Source: Emiliania huxleyi CCMP1516 (lineage: Eukaryota > Haptophyta > Isochrysidales > Noelaerhabdaceae). Taken from it: a stretch of 64,000 nucleotides of DNA. The notes under the pieces are model-generated. The model was not told the DNA's origin. It saw only the letters and a list, made by a program, of their open reading frames with translations, and ran no database searches. Location: contig NW_005200333.1 of assembly GCF_000372725.1 (NCBI RefSeq), positions 463,365 through 527,364 on the forward strand, written 5' to 3'. How positions within the stretch are numbered: position 1 is the first letter of the stretch; every line of letters starts with the position of its first letter. Shown piece by piece: positions 20,497-30,662 of the stretch. The translations under genes and the position numbers were made by a program.

Positions 20497-23400
20497 ATGG
20501 GCTTCATATTGGGCCGCACCCCAACGCGAGCGCTCGGCACCCGGCCCACAGACGTACCCAGCCCCGCCAGCACTGACACCAGCGCAGCCGTCTCGCCGCT
20601 TGCTCTCGAAGCACTCAACACCTCGCTGAGTGCTCTGCCGTGCTGCACGGCCGCAGACATCTTCTTTTGCGTGGCCGAGCGCGCGTTTCGCGCCACGGGC
20701 GGCGCTGGCGGGCCCATCAGCGTGGCAGTCGTCGATCCTGGCTCCGGTGCCGACGCTCGCACGCGCGTGCGGTTCGCGTCCTCAGAGGCGCTGCGGCGCC
20801 TCGCTTCCGAGGGCCAAGTTGCGGCGATGGTGCTGATGGCTCGCGGGCAGATGTCTGTGGCGGGCGAGCTCGAGGCGGTGCAGAGGCTGGGCGAGGAGCT
20901 CGCTCCGCACGCCGCCGCCCTGCACCCCCTCCTTGCGGACGTCGCCTTTGGGGCGGGAGCGCCTCCCGTCGTCCGCTGGGTCGCCGACGCAGAGGCGGCC
21001 GCGTGCATGTGCTGCGCGCGCCGGTTCAAGCTGTCGCGGCGAAGGCACCACTGCCGCGTGTGCGGCGAGGTCTGCTGCGCCCGCTGCGCGCCCAAGCGCC
21101 TCGACGCCTCCACCGGCCGCTCCCAGCGCACCTGCGAGCGGTGCGTCGCGCGCGGACCGCCTCGCGTCAATCTCAGCCTCGCCCGGCAGCAGCCGCCGCC
21201 GTCGGCGCACTCCTCCCCGCTCTCGGCGTCGGCGTCGGGGCCGTCAACGCCGTCCACCTCTCCAAGCCCCTTCGCGGGCGGCGGCGGCGGCTTGACGCCC
21301 CCCGTCGCTGACTCCCACGGCCCCGGCGGTGGCGGCGGCGGCGGCGGCATGTCTCACGCGGCTCTGCTCGAGGTGTACATTGAGGACGCGCTACATCGGC
21401 TGGCGCTGTGCTGGTACGGCCTCCGCGCCGCCTCGATCGGCCTCACCCTCCTCCTCCTCGCCACCGCCTTTGTCCACGCCGCCGGCTGGCGCGGCCGCGC
21501 CGCCGTCGCCGCCACCGCCGCCGGCTTGGTGCCGCTGCGCCCGTTTGTGCTGCGGTACTACCGCATCGTGTGGCTGTGCGCGGTGGTGTCGTGGCGCGTG
21601 GGGTGCGCGTCGCTCGCCGTGCGCGGGCGCAGCGCCGCCGCGGCCGACGCCCTCTGGGAGATGACCCACCGCGTCAACGCTCGCTTCGTGTACGACACGG
21701 TCGCGTCGCTCGGCGGCTTTTGGGTCAAGCTGGCGCAGGCCACCTCCGTCTCGTCGGCGCTGCCCGAGGTGTACAAGCTCGAGCTCGCGCAGCTGCAGGA
21801 CGCGATGCCCGCCGACGACTTGCCCTCCGTGCACCGGCTGCTCGAGGCGGAGCAGCGACGTCGACCGGCCACAGCTGAGTGGGATCACACATGGGAGGTG
21901 AGGGACGCTCGTAGGCGGAGCTTGGGCCGGAGTGGCGCTCGTCGGTCAAGCTGTACGACGGCCCGCCGCTCGGCTCTGCCACCATCGCGCAGGTGCACCG
22001 CGCGCGGCTGCGCGTGGTGCGCGAGGGCGGGCGGGTGGAGGAGGTTGAGGGAGTGGTCAAGGTGCAGCACCGGCATGTGGAGCGCTCAGTAGGAATGAGA
22101 CTCAGCATGCTCCCCCACACTACAATGTACAGGTGCAGCACCGGCATGTGGAGCGCTCGCTGCTGATCGACATCGGCGCGTCGCAGATCGTGGCGCTGCT
22201 CGCGTCGTTTGCTTTCCCGCACCTGTTCCAGGACATGCGAGTCGTCGTCAAGGACTTGTCTGTCCTGACGCGCGCGGAGCTCGACTTTCGGATCGAAGCG
22301 CAGAGCCAGGCGACCGCGCGCGAGCTGCTCGCCGCGTCGGAGCTGGGCGGTGCCGTCTTTGTGCCCGAGGTATTCCCCGCGCTGGCGACGAGGCGCGTGC
22401 TCGGCATGGAGTACGTGGAGGGCGAGAACATCAAGGAGGTGCGCCGCCGCGGCGCGAGCGAGCTCGAGGTGACGCGGATCGTGACGGCGCTCGTCGACGC
22501 CTTCTCGCTGACCATGCACGGCGAGATCTTCAACTGCGACCCCCACCCAGGCAACCTCCTCGTCGAGACAGCCACGGGGCGGCTCGCCGTGCTGGACTGG
22601 GGGCAGGCGCGCCGCCTCTCGCCGGCGGAGCGAACCGCGTACACGCGCCTCTTCATGGCGGTGGCGATGGAGGACACGCTGCTGATGCGCGAGGCGTGCG
22701 CCGACCTCGGCATCTCCCCCGTATCTCCCCATATCTCCCCCACATTTCCCAGTCTCCCGCTCGTCTCTATCAGGCGTGCGCCGACCTCGGGGCGCCGCAG
22801 AGCGACTTTGCAGGCCCGCCTGACCCGATGCCGAACACCATGGTGGGCACGCTGCGCTTCTTGCTGCGCGACACAAAGCAGGCGGCGCAGGCGCGCGGAG
22901 ACTTCGAGCAGCTCGAGGCCATCTTGCGCCAGGTCAAGGGCGGCGCCGACGCCGACGTCCAGATCTCCGGCGGCGTGGAGGAGATCTGCCGCGGGGCGCT
23001 GCTCCCGTTCACAAAGACGGTCAACTTGCTCTTCGAGGTTGCGTCGTCGCTCGACGTCTCGCTGCCGCTGCTGCAGCGCCTCATCTCGTCGGGCTACGCG
23101 GCGCTGCTCGCTGCCTCCCCCTTCGACGTCGCCGCCGAGCTGCGCGAGCAGCTGCACGGCCCGCCTCGCTTCGTCCTCGCACCGCCGCTGCCGCCCGCCG
23201 CGCCGCGCCCTCCGCCCGGCTCGCTCGCCGCCTCGGCCGAGGCTTCGCTGCTCGCGCTGCACGCCGAGGGGCGGCTGCTCGGCGCGCAGCTCTGCGTGCT
23301 CGACGCGTCGAGCGGCGGCGTGATCGCCGATATCGGGCTCGGCCACACCTCGTACCTCACGCACCTTCTGGGAGCCTTCCAGGAGCCTTCTCGGAGCCTT

Positions 23401-23523
23401 CCCCGTAGGATCGGCCACACCTCGTACCTCACGCCGCACGCGGTGACGAGCCAGACGGCCTTCAACTTGCGCGACATCTCGAAGCTCTTCGTCGCGGCGG
23501 CCGTGCTGCGACTCATCGAGGAG

Positions 23524-23558
<35 letters not shown>

Positions 23559-24882
23559 GGGCGGCACGGTCGGCTTGTCGCTCGCAAGCGAGATTGGCCC
23601 CTCTCGCGCGAGTCTCGAGCAGGTTCTGTCTCACACGAGCGGGCACTGGACCTTGGTGCCCGACTGCGTCGGCACGTTCGCCGAGCTGTGCGACGAGGAG
23701 CGCACGCCCGCCGCGGTGGCGGCCGAGCCGCCGCTGCTGGCGCCGGGCACGTGTCAGTACTACACGCCGATCGCGTACGGCCAGCTCGTCGCGCACGCGT
23801 GCCGCTCCGGTGGGTCGAGCATGCGGCGCGCGTGGAGCGCGATGGCGGAGGCGGCGCTCCCCGGCCGGGGCGGCGCCCTTTCCCTCACCGCGCCCGAGGG
23901 CGACGAGGTGGCCGAGGTGTGGCCGAAGATGCGAAACCCAACCATCGCCGACTTCGCGGCGGACATGCTGCAGCTCTACGGCGCCATGCTGTGACCAGCG
24001 CTTGTTCACGCCGCCAGCTGTGAACAGGCGGACATGCTCGAGCTCACAGACTTCCTCGGGGTCATCACCAGGGGCAGCTCCGAGAGCGCGAGCGAGGTGG
24101 AGAGGGCCAAGGCGACGATGATGAAGAGCACTTTCCGGCGGCTCAACTGGATCGAGCCCTCCGCCCTCCGCTCCTCCATCGCGCGCGCCTCCGCCATGCC
24201 CGGCTGCCAGGCCTACGCTTCCTAGGCACTTCCCAGACACTTCCTAGACACTTCCTACACACCCCCTTCCCTGGCTGCCAGGCCTACGCGAGCGCGCGCG
24301 ACACGGCCGAGGCGTTGCGTGCCCTAGCGACCGGCCGCGTCATCTCGCAGCGTGCGCTCGCCGACTGCCTTCGCTCGCGGCGCACCGCGCCGGCGGCCGG
24401 AACAGGCCGGCAGACAAAGATGCATCGCTTGTTCGACGACGCCGAATTTGGGCTGGGCGTGCAGCTCGGCATCGCCGAGAGGGCAGGCGTCGCGCTTGCG
24501 GCTGCGGACGGCGCCGAGCAGTCTTGGGGACACCTCGCTGCCAACGGCTCCTTCGCCATCGTGGTGCCTGGCTGCGCCGCGACTGGCGCGCGGCCGCTCG
24601 TGGCGGTGCCCTCCCTAGACACTTCCTAGACACTTCCTAGACACTTCCTAGACACTTCCTCGCCCGTGGCGGTGCGCCGCACGGCCGCACGCCCGCCGCC
24701 CTCCTCCGCCGTGCGCTCGCCATACGCCGGCGACCTCCTGCCTCTAGGTGCTCCTCGTCAACCTCGACCAGCAAGGCCCATCGGGCGAACCGGCCGCCAC
24801 CGAGGCATATGCGAGCGACAATGCGCATGTCTTCCGCGCCGTCCTGCGCCAGCTCGTCGCCGCAAACGTCGCGCAGCGATGA
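20497..24882 (+). CDS. FYVE zinc finger / ABC1 (ADCK) kinase / beta-lactamase-like fusion
   Basis: Starts at ATG 20497 (MGFILGRTPTRA) and ends at TGA 24880-24882 after at least seven short introns. Residues about 170-215 form a FYVE finger (CMCCARRFKLS, RRHHCRVCG), which binds PI3P on endosomes. Two hydrophobic segments follow (ASIGLTLLLLATAFVHAAG and the next). The ABC1/UbiB kinase core shows KLAQ in place of KxGQ, the Ala-rich loop GSATIAQVHRA, FNCDPHPGNLLVE and LDWGQ. After FTKTVNLLFEVASSL comes a class C beta-lactamase-like domain (FNLRDISKLFVAAAVL, LEQVLSHTSGHW, NGSFAIVVPG) that closes with LVAVLLVNLDQQG. Plants also have ABC1 kinases fused to such a domain. Here the expected Ser of SxxK is Asp (DISK) and the YxN site reads YTP, so lactamase chemistry is doubtful. 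Introns are unusual (listed separately). The three-part fusion is read directly; function is inferred. Confidence 0.85.
21845..21921 (+). repeat. Intron 1 of FYVE-ABC1 gene, 9-bp flank duplication, GC donor
   Basis: AGGCGGAGC occurs at 21845-21853 and 21913-21921. Splicing AG|GC to TAG|GC joins LLEAE to LGPEWRSSVKLYDG in frame. Intron length 68. Confidence 0.75.
22060..22158 (+). repeat. Intron 2 of FYVE-ABC1 gene, 28-bp flank duplication
   Basis: 22060-22087 and 22131-22158 are identical over 28 bp and both begin AG|GTGCAGC. Splicing between the two AG|GT sites removes 71 bp, including a stop codon, and restores VKVQHRHVERSLLIDIG. Confidence 0.92.
22692..22790 (+). repeat. Intron 3 of FYVE-ABC1 gene, 19-bp flank duplication, GC donor
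   Basis: AGGCGTGCGCCGACCTCGG occurs at 22692-22710 and 22772-22790. Between them is an ATCTCCCC-type tandem repeat. The donor would be AG|GC and the acceptor ATCAG|GC; intron length 80. Confidence 0.9.
23336..23434 (+). repeat. Intron 4 of FYVE-ABC1 gene, 24-bp flank duplication
   Basis: 23339-23362 and 23411-23434 are identical over 24 bp. The spacer is a GGAGCCTTC tandem repeat ending CCCCGTAG. The offset of 72 keeps the frame open, so unspliced RNA would add 24 residues; a GC-AG intron is the likelier reading. Confidence 0.8.
23958..24045 (+). repeat. Intron 5 of FYVE-ABC1 gene, 19-bp flank duplication
   Basis: 23958-23976 and 24027-24045 match at 17 of 19 positions. The spacer contains TGTTCACGCC and its complement GGCGTGAACA-like ends around CAGCTGTGAACAG. 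The intervening TGA at about 23991 requires splicing. Confidence 0.8.
24202..24289 (+). repeat. Intron 6 of FYVE-ABC1 gene, 17-bp flank duplication, GC donor
   Basis: GGCTGCCAGGCCTACGC occurs at 24202-24218 and 24273-24289. The spacer is a CTAGACACTTC tandem repeat with stop codons. Splicing CCAG|GC to CCAG|GC removes 71 bp and gives CQAYASARDTAEALRAL. Confidence 0.92.
24599..24747 (+). repeat. Intron 7 of FYVE-ABC1 gene, nested flank duplication
   Basis: CGTGGCGGTGC occurs at 24599-24609 and again at 24665-24675, with a CTAGACACTTC array between. The most natural acceptor is CTCTAG|GTGCTCC at 24747/24748, which joins LVA to VLLVNLDQQGP and gives a stop at 24882. A second short echo (GTGCYCTC) flanks this longer interval. 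Confidence 0.7.
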
Positions 24883-25520
24883 CGCCCGCCGATGCGCCGC
24901 TCGACTTGACACACTTGCCAGCTGTGTACCTGTACCTGTACCTCTCCCCGTGCGCACACACCTGAACCTCTCCACCCGCTGGCGCGCCACTGTGAATTTG
25001 CCGCCAGAGCCCACATGCAGTACCGTCCAAATAAAGCCGTACCACAAAACCACCGTACAAGAAGGTGTGACGCACCCCAGCGCTCGTCGTAGTATACTGA
25101 AATAAACCTCGCAGCCGTCCATTTTGTCGCGGTCGCGGCCTCTGTGCATCCCGCAGAGGTGGATCTCGTCTCTCTCAGAGGTTGACCGTTTTCCCCAGCC
25201 CCCGATTCCCCAGCCCCCGATTCCTGCCGCGGCCCGCGCCGCCTCCCCCATGCGTGCCCACGAAAGCGGCCACCTCGCCCGCTGCCCCGCTCGTCAAACC
25301 CGCCTCGCCCGGCCCTCGCGCCCGCGCGCCCGCTCGTGGCTCGACCGCGCCGCCTCCGCCGGCCTATCAACGGCCGCCCCGCCCGCCCCCTGGTCCTGTG
25401 GCACTGCAAAAGAAATCGACGCAGCAACGCCTTGAAATAAAGAATTTTACGATGCTGGCACTAACCCCTTGCAATGGTACTGACCGCAGTCTTCACGCAC
25501 CATACCCTCGAGCGTGCAGC
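24883..25520. other. Intergenic between convergent genes
   Basis: No gene is seen. AATAAA at 25101-25106 and again near 25434 could be polyadenylation signals for the FYVE-ABC1 gene. A tandem CCCCAGCCCCCGATTC repeat lies near 25190-25220. Confidence 0.45.
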
Positions 25521-26213
25521 CTACTCGCCCTGCTGCGGTCCTCTCCCGCCACCCTCGACTCCCGCCGAGCCCGTACCGCCCGTAATGTCACCTCCCCCAT
25601 CCGCCCCAACCGCCTGCAAAACGTACGAGAGGGACGACTGCCTCTTCCCCAACCGGCTTCGCCTCTCCGCCTCCGCCTCCGCTGCGGGCCAGATCTGCTC
25701 AAAGATGTTGTCGATTGCAATCTCGCAGGGCTCGTCGATCGCGTATGGCAGAGCGGGGATCAGCGCGAGGCCAGCGATGGTCGGGCCCCACTTGGTGAAG
25801 CGCCCGATTCGCTTGGTCACGGCCTGCGCCGCGTGGACCGTCTGATGTATGATCACCATCGGGAGCGCGAGCGATGCCATGCCTTGGAAGAGCGCCGCGT
25901 GCGCAAAGGCTCGAGCCGCATCCCCGCCTGCCTCGTGCTCGCGGTAGGTTGTCAGGCCGATTTCGCCAAAGATGTACGATATCGCTAGCCCGTAGGTCCC
26001 TCTGACCGCCCAGGTTGGCACGACTGGCCGGAATGCTTCTCCGACATCGGACGTGTAGGCTGTGTACCGAAGGTTCTGCGCTGCCGCGGCCTTGGCCTTG
26101 GCGAAGGACAGCTTGGCCTTCACGGCAAACAGCTGCTTGAACTGCAGGCCGAATGCGGCATATCGCTCGTGGAAGACTTCATGCTCATCGGAAGACATGG
26201 CGGCTTCCTCCAT
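25521..26213 (-). CDS. Mitochondrial fission process protein 1-like (MTFP1/MTP18)
   Basis: About 230 residues from ATG 26213 (MEEAAMSSDEHE) to the TAG at 25523-25521. LRYTAYTSDVGEAFRPVVP near residue 70 is the family hallmark, followed by TYGLAISYIFGEI, FQGMASLALPMVIIH and ALIPALPYAIDEPCE, which correspond to the membrane segments of MTFP1. The family sits in the inner mitochondrial membrane and influences fission. The open frame continues upstream of 26213 without an ATG, and CCAG|GTCATGG just before it could be a splice acceptor, so a short 5' exon is possible. The C-terminal Gly-rich tail is not conserved in the family. No introns are needed within the listed span. Confidence 0.8.
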   Translation of the reverse strand: MEEAAMSSDEHEVFHERYAAFGLQFKQLFAVKAKLSFAKAKAAAAQNLRYTAYTSDVGEAFRPVVPTWAVRGTYGLAISYIFGEIGLTTYREHEAGGDAARAFAHAALFQGMASLALPMVIIHQTVHAAQAVTKRIGRFTKWGPTIAGLALIPALPYAIDEPCEIAIDNIFEQIWPAAEAEAERRSRLGKRQSSLSYVLQAVGADGGGDITGGTGSAGVEGGGRGPQQGE

Positions 26214-26270
26214 GACCTGGCCGAGCGTGGCCCTTGGTGTTTGTTGTGGTGAGTGACCGGCCGGACGCTC

Positions 26271-26344
26271 CAGTCCTAGCACTCTGCCGATGGCGCAGGT
26301 GCGATACCAGTCCTAGCTCTCTGCCGATGGCGCAGGTGCGATAC
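26271..26344. repeat. 37-bp tandem duplication
   Basis: 26271-26307 and 26308-26344 match at 36 of 37 positions. It lies at the 5' end of the MTFP1-like gene and ends in GGCGCAGGTGCGATAC. Confidence 0.9.
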
Positions 26345-28613
<2,269 letters not shown>

Positions 28614-30296
28614 ATGGCCGCCGGTTCCTCCACCCAGGAGTGCGCCTCCTGCTTTGACACCGCGCCGCTCTCTCCGCTCTGCGCGTCGTCCGCCCACGGC
28701 TTGTGCGCCGAGTGCTGCTGGCGGTGTTGCGAGTCGTCTCTCGGCGAGGGCCTCGTGCCAGCGTGTCCATTCAAGGACCAGAAATGCGGCGCGGTGAGCA
28801 AGCGTAGGGCATTGACGGCGCTCGACGCCGCTCAGCTGCCTCCGAGCCAGCGCGAGACCTTCGCATCCAAGCTCGACGAAGTCTACCTGGGCGCCGAGCG
28901 CGCGCGGCGAGGCGCGGTCCAGTGCATCGGCAAGGGCTGCGAGGAGTGGTACGTCCCTCCCGTGCCGCACTCGGACCGGCCGCAGCGCCTCGAGTGCTCC
29001 AGGCGCGCATGCGGCGCCGTCTTCTGCAGCGCCTGCCGCCAGCCCTTCCACGTGCGGTCGACGTGCGCCGAGGCGCTCCGGCTGAGCGCGCGCTGGGTCC
29101 GCTTCCTGCAGGACGAGCTCGCCCCCTTCCTGCAGGCAGCGGTGCGGCTCGACGGAGAGCGGTGGAGCCCGGCGCTTGCGGCGCACGCGCAGGCCAAGGG
29201 CTCGCTCGACGACGCGACGCGCGACGCGCTCTCTCGCTTCGACGAGCTGCGCAGGATGGAGCTGTGGAAGCAGGCGCACTGCAAGCGCTGCCCGCACTGC
29301 CGCCGCGTCGTCGAAAAGATGGAGGGGTGCGACATGCTCGTCTGCGGCAGCGACGCGCACGGCGGCAACCAGCAGCGGGGCTGCGGCAAGCCGTTTGTCT
29401 GGTGTGAGGGCCAGCCCAACTCTGCGCTCAAGTACGAGGCCGACCTGCGCGGCGCCGCAGACTACGCGGCGGAGGAGGACGGCGGCGGAGGAGCCGCCGG
29501 GGGCGGCGGCGGAGGGGAGGGCGGCGGCGAAGGGGAGGGCGGCGCACTGCGCGAGCGGCGGCTGAGGCGCGACGCGAGAGAGGAGCACCAGGTGCGGCCG
29601 GGCGTCGCGGTGCGCTGCAGCGGCTGCGACGATCCCGTCGTGGGCCCGCGGCTGCAGTGCGTGCAGTGCGAGGTGCCAGTGGAGCTGTGCGTCAAGTGCG
29701 TCGCGTGGGCGGGTGGAGGCAGCCGCAGGCTGCAGCTGCACGATGGTCGCACCCACCCGCGGCAGCACATCTTCCGCCGGGTGCGCCCTGTCATGAGCCA
29801 CGGGGGCGCCTCCTCGGCCCTCGCGCCCGGCGAGGACCTCGTCGAGGTGACCGCCGCAAACGCAAGCTTGCGGCCGGGGCTCGGGACGGCGGCGTCCGCC
29901 GCCGCCGCCGCCGCCGCCGCGCGAGCCTGCGCATCTGCGGCATCTGCGGCGGCGGCAAGGGTGGCGCTGCCGCCGACGCAGCTGCAGCCGACGGCGAGGG
30001 CTGCGGCTGCGTCGGCGGGAGCCGCTCCCAGCGGCCGCAAGCGCCCCGCGCTGGCGGCGCCGGCGCCGGCATCGGCTGCGCGCGCCAGAGCCTCGCCCGC
30101 CGGTTTGGGGCGGGGCGGCGGAGGGGCGGCGGCGTCGGCGACGGACCCGATCGAGCTGAGCAGCGACGAGGATCAGCCGGCGGGGCAGCGGGAGGAAGGC
30201 ACCGCGCCGGCGGCGGGGAGGAGGGCGGGGGCGGGCGGAGCAGCCGCCGGGCGAGCGCCGAGCTCTGCCGAGGTCATCGACTTGGACGAAGAGTGA
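28614..30296 (+). CDS. RING-IBR-RING-like E3 ubiquitin ligase with ZZ zinc finger
   Basis: One exon of 560 residues from ATG 28614, in good context (GCGCCATGG), to TGA 30294-30296. A first RING-like cluster (ECASCFDTAPLSPLC, LCAECCWRCC, ACPFKDQKC) covers residues 8-60. An IBR-like cluster follows near 100-150 (CIGKGCEEWYV, ACGAVFCSACRQPF). A RING2-like cluster near 220-265 (CKRCPHCRRVVEKMEGCD, then CGKPFVWC) contains the Cys expected to carry ubiquitin. A ZZ-type finger lies at about 325-385 (VRCSGCDDPVVGP, LQCVQCEVPVELCVKC, then H residues in THPRQH). The Ala-rich C-terminal tail holds TDPIELSSDED and ends AEVIDLDEE, both resembling SUMO-interaction motifs. RBR enzymes transfer ubiquitin through a Cys intermediate. 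The spacing of the Cys clusters is unusual, so the RBR call is moderate; a zinc-binding E3 of some kind is firm. Confidence 0.72.
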   Translation: MAAGSSTQECASCFDTAPLSPLCASSAHGLCAECCWRCCESSLGEGLVPACPFKDQKCGAVSKRRALTALDAAQLPPSQRETFASKLDEVYLGAERARRGAVQCIGKGCEEWYVPPVPHSDRPQRLECSRRACGAVFCSACRQPFHVRSTCAEALRLSARWVRFLQDELAPFLQAAVRLDGERWSPALAAHAQAKGSLDDATRDALSRFDELRRMELWKQAHCKRCPHCRRVVEKMEGCDMLVCGSDAHGGNQQRGCGKPFVWCEGQPNSALKYEADLRGAADYAAEEDGGGGAAGGGGGGEGGGEGEGGALRERRLRRDAREEHQVRPGVAVRCSGCDDPVVGPRLQCVQCEVPVELCVKCVAWAGGGSRRLQLHDGRTHPRQHIFRRVRPVMSHGGASSALAPGEDLVEVTAANASLRPGLGTAASAAAAAAAARACASAASAAAARVALPPTQLQPTARAAAASAGAAPSGRKRPALAAPAPASAARARASPAGLGRGGGGAAASATDPIELSSDEDQPAGQREEGTAPAAGRRAGAGGAAAGRAPSSAEVIDLDEE

Positions 30297-30662
30297 GTGA
30301 CTGAGTGCGCGATCTCACAAGGCACCGAAGCCAGCAGCGGAAGTGGTCGACCAGAGAACGATCTTGTATTGTACTGAGCGCCCGCTCGTCTCGTGTTTAC
30401 GTTACTCGTAGTATGACCCGCGTCCGCAGCAGCACTTTGGTCCAGCAGCGCGCCTTTTTCTCTCCACACTCCAGTGTCTCCACAGAAACAGCACGTCGTG
30501 CAGACAGACAGCGACACACTGCCGCGCTGCACACGCCCCGAGGCCGAGCTCTGAGTCACAAACGTGAAACGAATCAGTCGACCCGCGCAGAGATCCCTCC
30601 CTCGCCCCCCCCCCCCCCCCCTCCCCGGTCGCCACTGGGCCCTGGGTCTTTTTTGGGCGCGG
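30297..30662. other. Short intergenic between convergent genes
   Basis: No gene. A run of C (about 17 bases) lies near 30606-30622. Confidence 0.5.

Noticed and set aside
22120-24240. 706-residue minus-strand open frame
   Set aside because: It overlaps the FYVE-ABC1 gene antisense and crosses its introns; it lacks any recognisable domain and is Arg/Ala-rich.
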